Part shown: positions 1-6,712 of the stretch, one piece after another
How positions within the stretch are numbered: the first letter of the stretch is position 1
Layout of the letters: each line of letters opens with the position of its first letter
Origin: Alcaligenaceae bacterium UBA6179
GTDB taxonomy: Bacteria > Pseudomonadota > Gammaproteobacteria > Burkholderiales > Burkholderiaceae_B
Reading direction: 5' to 3'
Length of the DNA: 21,325 bases
Assembly (NCBI GenBank): GCA_002422175.1
Contig: DITR01000041.1
Coordinates: 1 to 21,325, forward strand
Notes under the pieces: model-generated
The model's database searches: none
What the model saw: only the letters and a program-made list of their open reading frames with translations
What the model was told of the DNA's origin: nothing
Made by a program: the position numbers and the translations under genes

Positions 1-84
1 CAGAGGGGGATTCGAACCCCCGATACGCTATAAACGTATACACGCTTTCCAGGCGTGCGCCTTCAACCGCTCGGCCACCTGCCC
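1..84 (-). tRNA. tRNA-Ser (anticodon GGA), 3' end cut by window edge
   Basis: Read on the minus strand, the sequence folds as a class II tRNA. The acceptor 5' strand is GGGCAGG, followed by TG and a D stem GCC/GGC. The anticodon stem CACGC/GCGTG encloses the loop CTGGAAA, giving anticodon GGA (serine, UCC/UCU codons). A long variable arm (TATACG...CGTA) is typical of tRNA-Ser. The T arm is GGGGG-TTCGAAT-CCCCC. The visible 3' acceptor bases TCTG pair with positions 7 to 4, and the last three pairs, discriminator and CCA lie outside the window. Confidence 0.95.
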
Positions 85-148
85 TACTTTGTCTTGAGTA
101 CTTTTAAAGTAGAGCGTGAGTTTAACAGAGGCGCCTGGGGTTTAGGTT

Positions 149-1084
149 TCAAGCACTCAACGCCTGCCAATTCTTAAAGAACCGCGTGAAGTCTCTGACA
201 ATAGGCTGCTTATAATTATCTTGTCGAGCTAGCGCGACAATTTTGCGCTTAACAATCGGTGCAGTGAGAGGAATGCTAATTAAACCTTGTATCGGCTGTA
301 AGTCATTTGCACGGCTAATCGCGTTGCTGGGTAATGCCGCGACGCCCTGCCCAGCTTGCACTAAGCCTACAGCGCTGGCCACGTGCGAGACCTCAAACGC
401 GGGCGGTGAACGTCTGGGCCATTTAGATAAAGCTTGATCAACCAAACCTCTTAAACCGCTACCGGGTCGCATCACAATCAAAGGCTGGTCAACCAACATT
501 TGCCAAGGTACTTGAGCAAGTTTTGCCAAGGGGTTATTAGGTTGACAGACTAGCATTAAGCGGTCACTGTAAAGATGCGTGACGTGTAAATGGTCAACGT
601 CTTCAGGGGCGGTACAGATAGCCACATCAGCCCGACCATCACTGACTAAGCTGACTAACGACTCAACAGCCGCGTCTAAAAGCGTAATGCGCGTGTCGGG
701 GTATTTAGCCTTAAAAGCTGAGATGGCCGCCGGCAAAACAGAAAACGCCATTAAAGGGCTGGTTGCCACGATCAATTGTTGCTTAGATTGCCCCAGCTTA
801 TTGGGTATAACCTGCAAGGCCTCAACCGCGCTATCAATTTGATTTAACGCTTGCTGCACAGAAGGCACAAGCAACTCGCCAGCCGAGGTTAAAACCATGC
901 GACGCGTTGTGCGCTCAAACATTTTGGTGCCGAGGCTTTCTTCTAAGCTCTTAATCAACATCGACAATGCTGCAGGGGTGAGATGCAGCGCTTGTGCCGC
1001 GCCCGTCATGCTGCCAGCTTGCTCGACCGCGAGCAAAGCGCGTAACTGCCGAAGGGTTAAATGATTGTTCATATGAACAATCAT
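149..1084 (-). CDS. LysR-family transcriptional regulator
   Basis: A 311-residue LysR-type regulator of normal family length. The N-terminal winged helix-turn-helix spans about residues 10-70 (LRQLRALLAVEQAGSMTGAA, then LHLTPAALSMLIKSLEE), and the effector-binding domain about 95-305. It is divergent from the molybdenum-hydroxylase gene across a 63-bp gap, the usual arrangement when a LysR protein controls the adjacent catabolic operon in response to a substrate or intermediate. Two in-frame ATGs are possible, at 1084 and 1072. The later one (protein starting MNNHLTLRQL) fits typical LysR N-termini better, but neither has a clear Shine-Dalgarno sequence. Both lie inside a perfect palindrome (1061-1084), which could be an autoregulatory operator. 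The effector cannot be inferred from sequence. Confidence 0.93.
   Translation of the reverse strand: MIVHMNNHLTLRQLRALLAVEQAGSMTGAAQALHLTPAALSMLIKSLEESLGTKMFERTTRRMVLTSAGELLVPSVQQALNQIDSAVEALQVIPNKLGQSKQQLIVATSPLMAFSVLPAAISAFKAKYPDTRITLLDAAVESLVSLVSDGRADVAICTAPEDVDHLHVTHLYSDRLMLVCQPNNPLAKLAQVPWQMLVDQPLIVMRPGSGLRGLVDQALSKWPRRSPPAFEVSHVASAVGLVQAGQGVAALPSNAISRANDLQPIQGLISIPLTAPIVKRKIVALARQDNYKQPIVRDFTRFFKNWQALSA
1061..1084. promoter_or_regulatory. 24-bp perfect palindrome at lysR start; candidate operator
   Basis: ATGATTGTTCAT is followed directly by its exact reverse complement. The core TTGTTCATATGAACAA resembles the dyad-symmetric sites with interrupted T-N11-A spacing bound by LysR proteins. 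It covers both possible lysR start codons and borders the 63-bp divergent promoter region. An operator role is inferred; the symmetry itself is directly visible. Confidence 0.5.
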
Positions 1085-1147
1085 ATGACATTCGTTAGAT
1101 GATCTTATGAATAGTTCAATTTATTTTGCTTGGTTAAAACGTAAAAA
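1085..1147. promoter_or_regulatory. Divergent promoter region, lysR / molybdenum hydroxylase operon
   Basis: A 63-bp AT-rich gap between divergently transcribed genes must hold at least part of both promoters. No convincing paired -35/-10 hexamers can be assigned by eye. TATGAA-like and TATTTT-like segments are present. The position argues for LysR control of the operon that starts at 1148. Confidence 0.45.
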
Positions 1148-3295
1148 ATGCATACAGTAAACAATATGATCGACTTAACAAATCTTAAAGCCACCGATCG
1201 GCCCCACCGCCTTGAAAACACACGTTTGGTTCAAGGTTTGGGTCACTATGTGCATAACCTGCATAGCCCAGACATGCGGCACGCCGTGTTTGTCAGAAGC
1301 GATTACGCCTTTGCAACACTCTTAAAGGTAGACACGAGCCTGGCACAAGGCGCACCCGGGGTCATTGCAGTGCTCGCTGCGCAAGACCTCGATTACCCTG
1401 TCATGCCAGACGCCAACCCCTTGTTAGTTAATCAAAACCCCCAATCATTTGCAGTGCTGCCGCATGACACCGTGCAACATGTGGGCCAACCGATTGTATT
1501 AATCGTCGCGGAAACATTCAAACAAGCCCAAGCTGCTGCTGCGTTAGTGCATATTGATTATGAAGCCTTACCTGAAACAATGGGTAAAGTTAACCCAGCG
1601 AGCTTTGTTTCAAATTACACTGCCGGCGACCTATCTCATGGTCTCAGCGCAATGCAATCTGATGAGGTCTCAGTTCGCACCGTCATCACTTGGCCGCGCG
1701 TCAGTGCCATGACAATGGAACCTCGCGCCTGCGTGGCGCGCTGGCACAACAAACAACTCACCATTTGGTTAGGCACCCAGACCCCATCGCGTACGCAACA
1801 TGATTTAGCCAAGGCCCTAGCTGTTTCCAACGAACACATACAGGTCATTAGCCCCGATGTAGGGGGTGCATTCGGGGCCAAGTCATCTATTTACCCTGAA
1901 GAAATCGCGCTTGCCCTAGCTGCCCGAAAACTACAAACAACTATTCGTTGGGTCGCGTCACGCTCAGAAGAGTTTGTGTCAGCATGCCACGGTCGGGGCA
2001 CCGTACTTCAAGGGCAACTTAGCGTGACTGCTTCAGGCCATTTGTGCGGCTTGTCGGCACAGATTAAAACTGAACTGGGTGCTTGGCTACCTTACTCTGC
2101 AACCGTGCCACTCAGGAACACAACCCGAATATTGCCCGGACCCTATCGAGTTGATCACCTCAACATTAAGGGTGAAGCAACGCTCTCGCACACCGCCCCC
2201 GTCAATATTTTTAGGGGTGCGGGGCGACCCGAGGCGACACTCTTAATTGAAACCCTCATTGAGCGAGCAGCCCGCGCAATAGGCGCAGACCCCGTTGAAA
2301 TACGTCGTTTCAATTTAATTGATGCTGACGATATGCCTTACCAAACCCCAACTGGTGAAACGTTTGATAGTGGCGACTTTGCAGCCACACTTACACTAGC
2401 ATGCGAAAAATTTGATTATTTTCCGCAACGTATGGAACAGCAACGACGTCGCCAACGCGGCGAGGTTGTCGGCATTGGGGTAGGCTTCTATGTCGAACCC
2501 TGTGGGCAAGGCTGGGAATCAGCCCGCGTGACATTACACGACAATCAAAAAGCAACTATCGCCAGCGGCACCCCTGCGCAAGGTCAAGGCCACGCCACAA
2601 CCTTCATTGATTTAGCGGCACACACCTTAGGCTATGACGCTCAACATATTGACATCGAGTTAGGTGACACAGCAACTTGCCCGCATGGCGTGGGTGCCCT
2701 AGCTAGTCGCAGTATGGCGATTGGTGGCAGTGCACTGTTCAACGCCTGCCAGGAAGCCCGCCAACAACTTGACCGAGGGGCTCCTTTTCCCATAACCATT
2801 AACACTCGTTTTGAATCTAAAGAAACTTGGAGCAACGGTTGCGTGATTGCGCGGGTCAAACTTGATGCCGAAACAGGTGAAGTCAAGATTGAAAGCATTG
2901 TTTGGGCTGACGACGCAGGCATGATCTTAAACCCCACTTTAGCTTACGATCAATTAATAGGCGGCGCCGCGCAAGGTATTGGCCAAGCCTTGATGGAACA
3001 ACTACGCTACAACGATCAAGGCCAACTGATAACGGGTTCATTGATGGATTACGCCATACCCCGCGCGCAAGACATGCCACCTATTGATATTTACAGTTTG
3101 CATACCGCCAGCACCACCAACCCTTTAGGTGCCAAGGGTGTCGGCGAAGCAGGTTGCATTGGTATACCTGCAGCCATTATGAATGCTGTGCGAGACGCAC
3201 TCTACTGTCACCTGGGTTATGAAGCAGCAGACTTATCCTTTCCGCTGACGTCTGAAACTGTTTGGCAGGCCATGCAGAAAAAGTCAAGTGAATGA
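1148..3295 (+). CDS. Molybdenum hydroxylase large (molybdopterin-binding) subunit, xanthine dehydrogenase family
   Basis: A 715-residue catalytic subunit of the xanthine dehydrogenase/aldehyde oxidase family, which hydroxylates a carbon of an N-heteroaromatic ring or an aldehyde using water. The N-terminal a/b hammerhead domain spans about residues 18-130. The cofactor-contacting motifs follow: GGAFGAK at 239-245, RGAGRPE at 356-362 and QGQGH near 478-482. The C-terminal GVGEAG places the expected catalytic base at Glu667. It is somewhat shorter than the usual 750-790 residues, but no key motif is missing. Its partner 2Fe-2S and FAD subunits are encoded at 4397 and 5065, separated from it by a lyase-like gene, which is an unusual order. 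Start 1148 (ATG) has no strong ribosome-binding site, and an ATG at 1166 is also possible. The substrate is unknown, and no XdhC-type maturation factor is encoded nearby. Confidence 0.92.
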   Translation: MHTVNNMIDLTNLKATDRPHRLENTRLVQGLGHYVHNLHSPDMRHAVFVRSDYAFATLLKVDTSLAQGAPGVIAVLAAQDLDYPVMPDANPLLVNQNPQSFAVLPHDTVQHVGQPIVLIVAETFKQAQAAAALVHIDYEALPETMGKVNPASFVSNYTAGDLSHGLSAMQSDEVSVRTVITWPRVSAMTMEPRACVARWHNKQLTIWLGTQTPSRTQHDLAKALAVSNEHIQVISPDVGGAFGAKSSIYPEEIALALAARKLQTTIRWVASRSEEFVSACHGRGTVLQGQLSVTASGHLCGLSAQIKTELGAWLPYSATVPLRNTTRILPGPYRVDHLNIKGEATLSHTAPVNIFRGAGRPEATLLIETLIERAARAIGADPVEIRRFNLIDADDMPYQTPTGETFDSGDFAATLTLACEKFDYFPQRMEQQRRRQRGEVVGIGVGFYVEPCGQGWESARVTLHDNQKATIASGTPAQGQGHATTFIDLAAHTLGYDAQHIDIELGDTATCPHGVGALASRSMAIGGSALFNACQEARQQLDRGAPFPITINTRFESKETWSNGCVIARVKLDAETGEVKIESIVWADDAGMILNPTLAYDQLIGGAAQGIGQALMEQLRYNDQGQLITGSLMDYAIPRAQDMPPIDIYSLHTASTTNPLGAKGVGEAGCIGIPAAIMNAVRDALYCHLGYEAADLSFPLTSETVWQAMQKKSSE

Positions 3296-3412
3296 CGGTA
3301 TGAAGTAAAAAGCACTCACGACACTTTCTCGCATATTTTAACTTAGACATTTACTCAGTCACTTCAATACAGAAATCGATTGATATAAAAAACGAAACCA
3401 GGACGCTCATCA

Positions 3413-4393
3413 ATGGAATACCAAAAGAAAGATGCTAAAGCCTACGCACACGACAACATGCGTGGCATATGGGCCGCTAATTTAACGCCATTTGACCGCA
3501 ACTTTAAACTTGATGAAGACGCATACCGCGCTAACCTTAAACACTGGATAGTTGATTTAAAACTCGGCGGCTTGTTCATCGCAGGCAAGCAAGCCGAGTT
3601 TTACGCGATGTCTCTTGATGAACGCAAACGCATAATTGATATAGCAGTTGACGTTTCTGCTAAGGCGGGTAATCGAGATGGCTCAGGCCGCTGTGGCATT
3701 ATCACATCGTGCTCAGACACGAATATGGATGTGGTGTTGGAATTGGCCAAACACTCAGAGAAAGTGGGTGCTGATTACATCGTTGTGCACAGCCCATTGC
3801 TACATTTTGGGGCAAGCACTGACGATACGATTTACGGATATTACGAATATTTGAATGATCATTTAAACATCGGTATAGCGATGTGGAATCATCCTGACTG
3901 TGGCTATATTATGTCACCCGAGTTGTGTGCACGCATTGCTGAATTAAATAATATTGTGGCCATAAAGTACAGCACCGACCGTGAACGTTGCAAGCGATTA
4001 ACTGAGCTCGCTGGCGATAAAATTCATGTCAGCAACCCATCAGAAGACGAATGGCTTGATAACATCATTGAGTTTGGTTGGAAACTGTATTTATGCTCAA
4101 CCCCACCTTTTCTATTACAGTCTAAAGTTGACCAGCGCATGAATGATTACACCGCGCTGGCGTTTGCAGGCAAGTATGATCAGGCTCGTGCCGTACGCGA
4201 TAGTTTGAACCCCGTACGCGAAGCGTTTAGAAAGTCTAAGCCGCACGGTAAACCCCAAGCACACGCCAAGTGCTGGCAAGAATTATTAGGGCAACACGGC
4301 GGTTTAGTTCGGCGCCCACTTTTACAAATGACAGCTTTAGAGCGTGAGGCTACCCGTGAAGCGTTCGCATCTTGCGGACTTAAAGTGAGCTGA
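3413..4393 (+). CDS. DapA/NahE-superfamily (class I aldolase-fold) lyase-like protein
   Basis: A 326-residue TIM-barrel protein of the dihydrodipicolinate synthase/N-acetylneuraminate lyase superfamily, whose members make a Schiff base with a 2-oxo acid. The Schiff-base lysine is Lys185 (IVAIKYSTD). The residues diagnostic of true DapA are changed: GTTGE is GKQAE (58-62), the PYY segment is PLL (128-130), and the YNxP tyrosine is Trp158 in WNHP, followed by Cys163 where DapA has its carboxylate-binding Arg. It is therefore unlikely to make dihydrodipicolinate; an aldolase or hydratase-aldolase acting on a ring-cleavage product is more plausible. It lies between the large and small subunit genes of the hydroxylase, with only 3 bp to the next gene, so it is probably part of the same pathway. 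An AGGA ribosome-binding site precedes the ATG. Confidence 0.85.
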   Translation: MEYQKKDAKAYAHDNMRGIWAANLTPFDRNFKLDEDAYRANLKHWIVDLKLGGLFIAGKQAEFYAMSLDERKRIIDIAVDVSAKAGNRDGSGRCGIITSCSDTNMDVVLELAKHSEKVGADYIVVHSPLLHFGASTDDTIYGYYEYLNDHLNIGIAMWNHPDCGYIMSPELCARIAELNNIVAIKYSTDRERCKRLTELAGDKIHVSNPSEDEWLDNIIEFGWKLYLCSTPPFLLQSKVDQRMNDYTALAFAGKYDQARAVRDSLNPVREAFRKSKPHGKPQAHAKCWQELLGQHGGLVRRPLLQMTALEREATREAFASCGLKVS

Positions 4394-4396
4394 ATC

Positions 4397-5068
4397 ATGT
4401 CAGACCCTATGTCAAACAACCACGCAAAGTCTCTGTCACCCCAAACTGACAGCATGGGTGCACAAGCGTTGCTTGAAGGCTTGGTTACTTCTGCTGAAAA
4501 TCAGTTTGCTCTTTCGCTACAAGTCAATGGCAAAGCAATTTCTGTGCATGTTTCACCTGACACCGCGTTAGTTGACCTGCTACGCCAAACGCTTGGGTTG
4601 ACCGGTACAAACCAAGGCTGCGACACAGCGCAATGCGGGGCCTGCACAACATTAGTAGACGGGCAAGCAATCAAGTCTTGTAATGTCTTGGCGCTACAAA
4701 TGCAGGGTCGCTCAGTAACCACAATTGAAGGTTTAGTTTTTTTAGAGGCAAGCACTGAACATCATTTCAAAGTTTCTCATGATTCAATCCTTGATCAACA
4801 GTTGACCTCAGGCAAGCCATCAACCCTAAATAATCATTTGCATATTATGCAACAAGCCTTTCTTGACCACGGTGCGCTGCAGTGTGGCTATTGCACACCG
4901 GGGATGATTATGCGAGCCGTGTCACTGGTTGATGAAAAAATACCGATTGACCCCCATGCGATTGCCCATGCCCTTGGTGGTAACTTGTGCCGCTGCACAG
5001 GTTATAGCGGCATTGTGCTAGCTGTGATGCAAGGTTTACGGGTGCTTCGTAATGAGGTTGAATCATGA
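4397..5068 (+). CDS. Molybdenum hydroxylase small (2Fe-2S) subunit
   Basis: A 223-residue iron-sulfur subunit that carries electrons from the molybdenum centre to FAD. The plant-type ferredoxin domain binds the first cluster through Cys75, Cys80, Cys83 and Cys95. The helical C-terminal domain binds the second through Cys163, Cys166, Cys198 and Cys200 (CGYCTPGM and CRCTG). It is longer than the usual 155-170 residues for two reasons: about 35 extra N-terminal residues before the ferredoxin fold, and an insertion of roughly 30-35 residues (about 115-147) between the domains. ATGs at 4397 and 4409 are both possible starts; the next in-frame ATG (4454) would remove part of the extension. Its end overlaps the FAD subunit gene by ATGA, implying translational coupling. 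Confidence 0.93.
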   Translation: MSDPMSNNHAKSLSPQTDSMGAQALLEGLVTSAENQFALSLQVNGKAISVHVSPDTALVDLLRQTLGLTGTNQGCDTAQCGACTTLVDGQAIKSCNVLALQMQGRSVTTIEGLVFLEASTEHHFKVSHDSILDQQLTSGKPSTLNNHLHIMQQAFLDHGALQCGYCTPGMIMRAVSLVDEKIPIDPHAIAHALGGNLCRCTGYSGIVLAVMQGLRVLRNEVES

Positions 5069-5958
5069 GTCAAGTCAAGCGCTATCAACGCCCTCAAACG
5101 GTGCAACAAGCATGTGAAGCGATGCTCGCCAACCCTGATGCTAAATTGGTTGCGGGCGGACAATCTTTGCTACCCACCTTTCGCTTAGGTTTAGCGTTGT
5201 TTGATGAAATAATTGATTTGCAAGGTTTGAGTGATGCCAGCCTGAACTATATTGTTAGACACCTGCAGCACCACACTGACCGAAACATTCAACACAGCAC
5301 TGACATGAACTTGAATCGCATCAATGAGCAACAACTTGACACCTTAACGATTGGTGCCATGACGACCCATGCCCAAGTTGCAGCCTCAGCTGAGGTGCAG
5401 GCCTTTAGCCCTATGCTGACGAAGCTTGCAGGTGGCATTGGCGATGCACAGGTTCGCACCATGGGCACGTTAGGGGGTTCGATTGCAAACCACGACCCAG
5501 CGGCGTGCTGGCCAGCAGGACTGCTAGCTTGTGGTGGTTTTGTCAGTGTGTCGTCATCAACCCAAACCCGCAAGATTGATATAGATGATTTTTTTACGGG
5601 TATGTTTAGTACTGATTTAAATGCCGATGAAATGATCACGTCGGTTACTTTTCTTAAACCGTTAAGTGCCACCTATTTAAAGTTTGAACAACCTGCTTCC
5701 CGCTTTGCATTGGTAGGTGTTGCGGTTGCCCATCACGCCAATCACGTCAAAGTAGCCATTACTGGCCTAGGGCACGGTGTGATGCGCTGGCACGCAGCTG
5801 AGGTTGCATTACATCAACGCTTTGAAGCTGATGCACTAAAAACCATTAACCTTGACCCTGACCTCGCCTGCGGAGATTTACACGCCAGCGCACCCTACCG
5901 AACACATATTGCTAAAGTTTTGTGCCAACGCGCCGTCAACCAACACTTGTCACGCTAA
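5065..5958 (+). CDS. Molybdenum hydroxylase medium (FAD-binding) subunit
   Basis: A 297-residue FAD subunit of the CoxM/xanthine dehydrogenase type. GGQSLLP at 31-37 is the first FAD-binding loop, and TMGTLGGSIANHDPAA at 132-147 is the second. The C-terminal domain (about 180-295) matches the CO-dehydrogenase flavoprotein C-terminal fold. It passes electrons from the 2Fe-2S subunit to an acceptor. An insert of about 25 residues rich in His, Asn and Asp (about 65-90) interrupts the normally short stretch before the conserved IGAMTTHAQVA. The start codon overlaps the stop of the small-subunit gene (ATGA), which supports this start. Confidence 0.92.
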   Translation: MSQVKRYQRPQTVQQACEAMLANPDAKLVAGGQSLLPTFRLGLALFDEIIDLQGLSDASLNYIVRHLQHHTDRNIQHSTDMNLNRINEQQLDTLTIGAMTTHAQVAASAEVQAFSPMLTKLAGGIGDAQVRTMGTLGGSIANHDPAACWPAGLLACGGFVSVSSSTQTRKIDIDDFFTGMFSTDLNADEMITSVTFLKPLSATYLKFEQPASRFALVGVAVAHHANHVKVAITGLGHGVMRWHAAEVALHQRFEADALKTINLDPDLACGDLHASAPYRTHIAKVLCQRAVNQHLSR

Positions 5959-5980
5959 ACGCTTTAGAAGGTAAATTGAT

Positions 5981-6580
5981 ATGTCTGAGCCCAAACGAAC
6001 TTCCCCTTACCACTACAGCACCCCCTTGAACTTTGACAAGTGGGTGACTGACCACGCAGACCGTTTAAAACCACCCGTAGGTAACCAACAAATTTGGCCT
6101 AAAAGTGACTTAATTTGTACCGTCGTAGGGGGCCCCAACCAACGTACTGATTTTCATGTTGACCCGTATGAAGAATATTTTCATCAATTTAAGGGTAATG
6201 CGTCGTTGCTGATTGCCGACCGGGGTCAGTTTGAGCGCATTCACTTACGCGAAGGTGATGTCTTTTTATTACCCGCGTTTGTGCGTCATTCCCCCCAACG
6301 CCCTGAAGCGGGCAGTCTGTGCACAGTTATTGAGCGTAGTCGCCCAATGGGTGTTTTAGATGGGTTTGAATGGTATTGTGCGCACTGTGGCACATTAGTT
6401 GCTAGACGAGAAGTACAGTTAGAAAGTATCGTTGAAGACTTACCCAAAGCATTTGCCTCTTTTTACGACACACCCGAAGCAGAGAGAGTTTGCCCTGATT
6501 GCGGTACCCTGCACCCTGGGCGAAACTGGCAAGTTTGGCACACCATGCTGGCTGAACGCTTTCCACAAACGCAGTTTTAA
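5981..6580 (+). CDS. nbaC: 3-hydroxyanthranilate 3,4-dioxygenase (cupin, bacterial type)
   Basis: A 199-residue cupin matching bacterial 3-hydroxyanthranilate 3,4-dioxygenase, which opens the ring of 3-hydroxyanthranilate to 2-amino-3-carboxymuconate semialdehyde. Compared with the characterised Cupriavidus enzyme, the iron ligands His59, Glu65 and His103 are kept. So are the substrate-binding residues Asn35, Arg55, Arg107 and Glu118, with the same spacing. The second, rubredoxin-like iron site of bacterial forms is present as Cys133, Cys136, Cys171 and Cys174. The protein is about 25 residues longer than the roughly 174-residue reference, partly at both ends. An AAGG ribosome-binding site precedes the ATG. 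No decarboxylase gene (nbaD/ACMSD), kynureninase gene or quinolinate phosphoribosyltransferase gene is nearby, so the fate of the product is unclear and the true substrate could be an analogue. Confidence 0.88.
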   Translation: MSEPKRTSPYHYSTPLNFDKWVTDHADRLKPPVGNQQIWPKSDLICTVVGGPNQRTDFHVDPYEEYFHQFKGNASLLIADRGQFERIHLREGDVFLLPAFVRHSPQRPEAGSLCTVIERSRPMGVLDGFEWYCAHCGTLVARREVQLESIVEDLPKAFASFYDTPEAERVCPDCGTLHPGRNWQVWHTMLAERFPQTQF

Positions 6581-6600
6581 TACAATCAAGCCGTAGATAT

Positions 6601-6624
6601 AAAGCAGTACACAAAGCAGTACAT
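6601..6624. repeat. Two tandem copies of a 12-bp unit upstream of the importer genes
   Basis: AAAGCAGTACAC is followed immediately by AAAGCAGTACAT, so the two copies differ only in the last base. They lie 86 bp upstream of the binding-protein start, inside the 129-bp gap after the dioxygenase gene. This could be a regulator-binding site for an internal promoter, or a chance duplication. Confidence 0.6.
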
Positions 6625-6697
6625 AAATTACTAAAAAATAAAGCGAATGTAGACTGTTTCCTTATTACAAGAAAATTTCAAATAAGTCGTACTTTAC

Positions 6698-6712
6698 GGA
6701 GCAAATCAATTG
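6698..6712 (+). promoter_or_regulatory. Ribosome-binding site and TTG start of the binding-protein gene
   Basis: GGAG at 6698-6701 is spaced eight bases from the TTG at 6710. No in-frame ATG lies close enough to preserve the signal peptide, so this site decides the start. Confidence 0.75.

Noticed and set aside
1..148. tRNA-Ser next to a metabolic cluster as the attachment site of a genomic island
   Set aside because: The tRNA's 3' end, where integrases normally act, faces out of the window, and no integrase gene or direct repeat of the tRNA end is visible near the cluster. The cluster lies on the 5' side.
243..842. Open frames on the plus strand inside the lysR gene
   Set aside because: They are antisense to a well-supported LysR gene and show no recognisable protein features.
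3413..4393. Annotation as 4-hydroxy-tetrahydrodipicolinate synthase (dapA)
   Set aside because: Only the Schiff-base lysine is conserved; the proton-relay residues and carboxylate-binding Arg are replaced and the context is catabolic.
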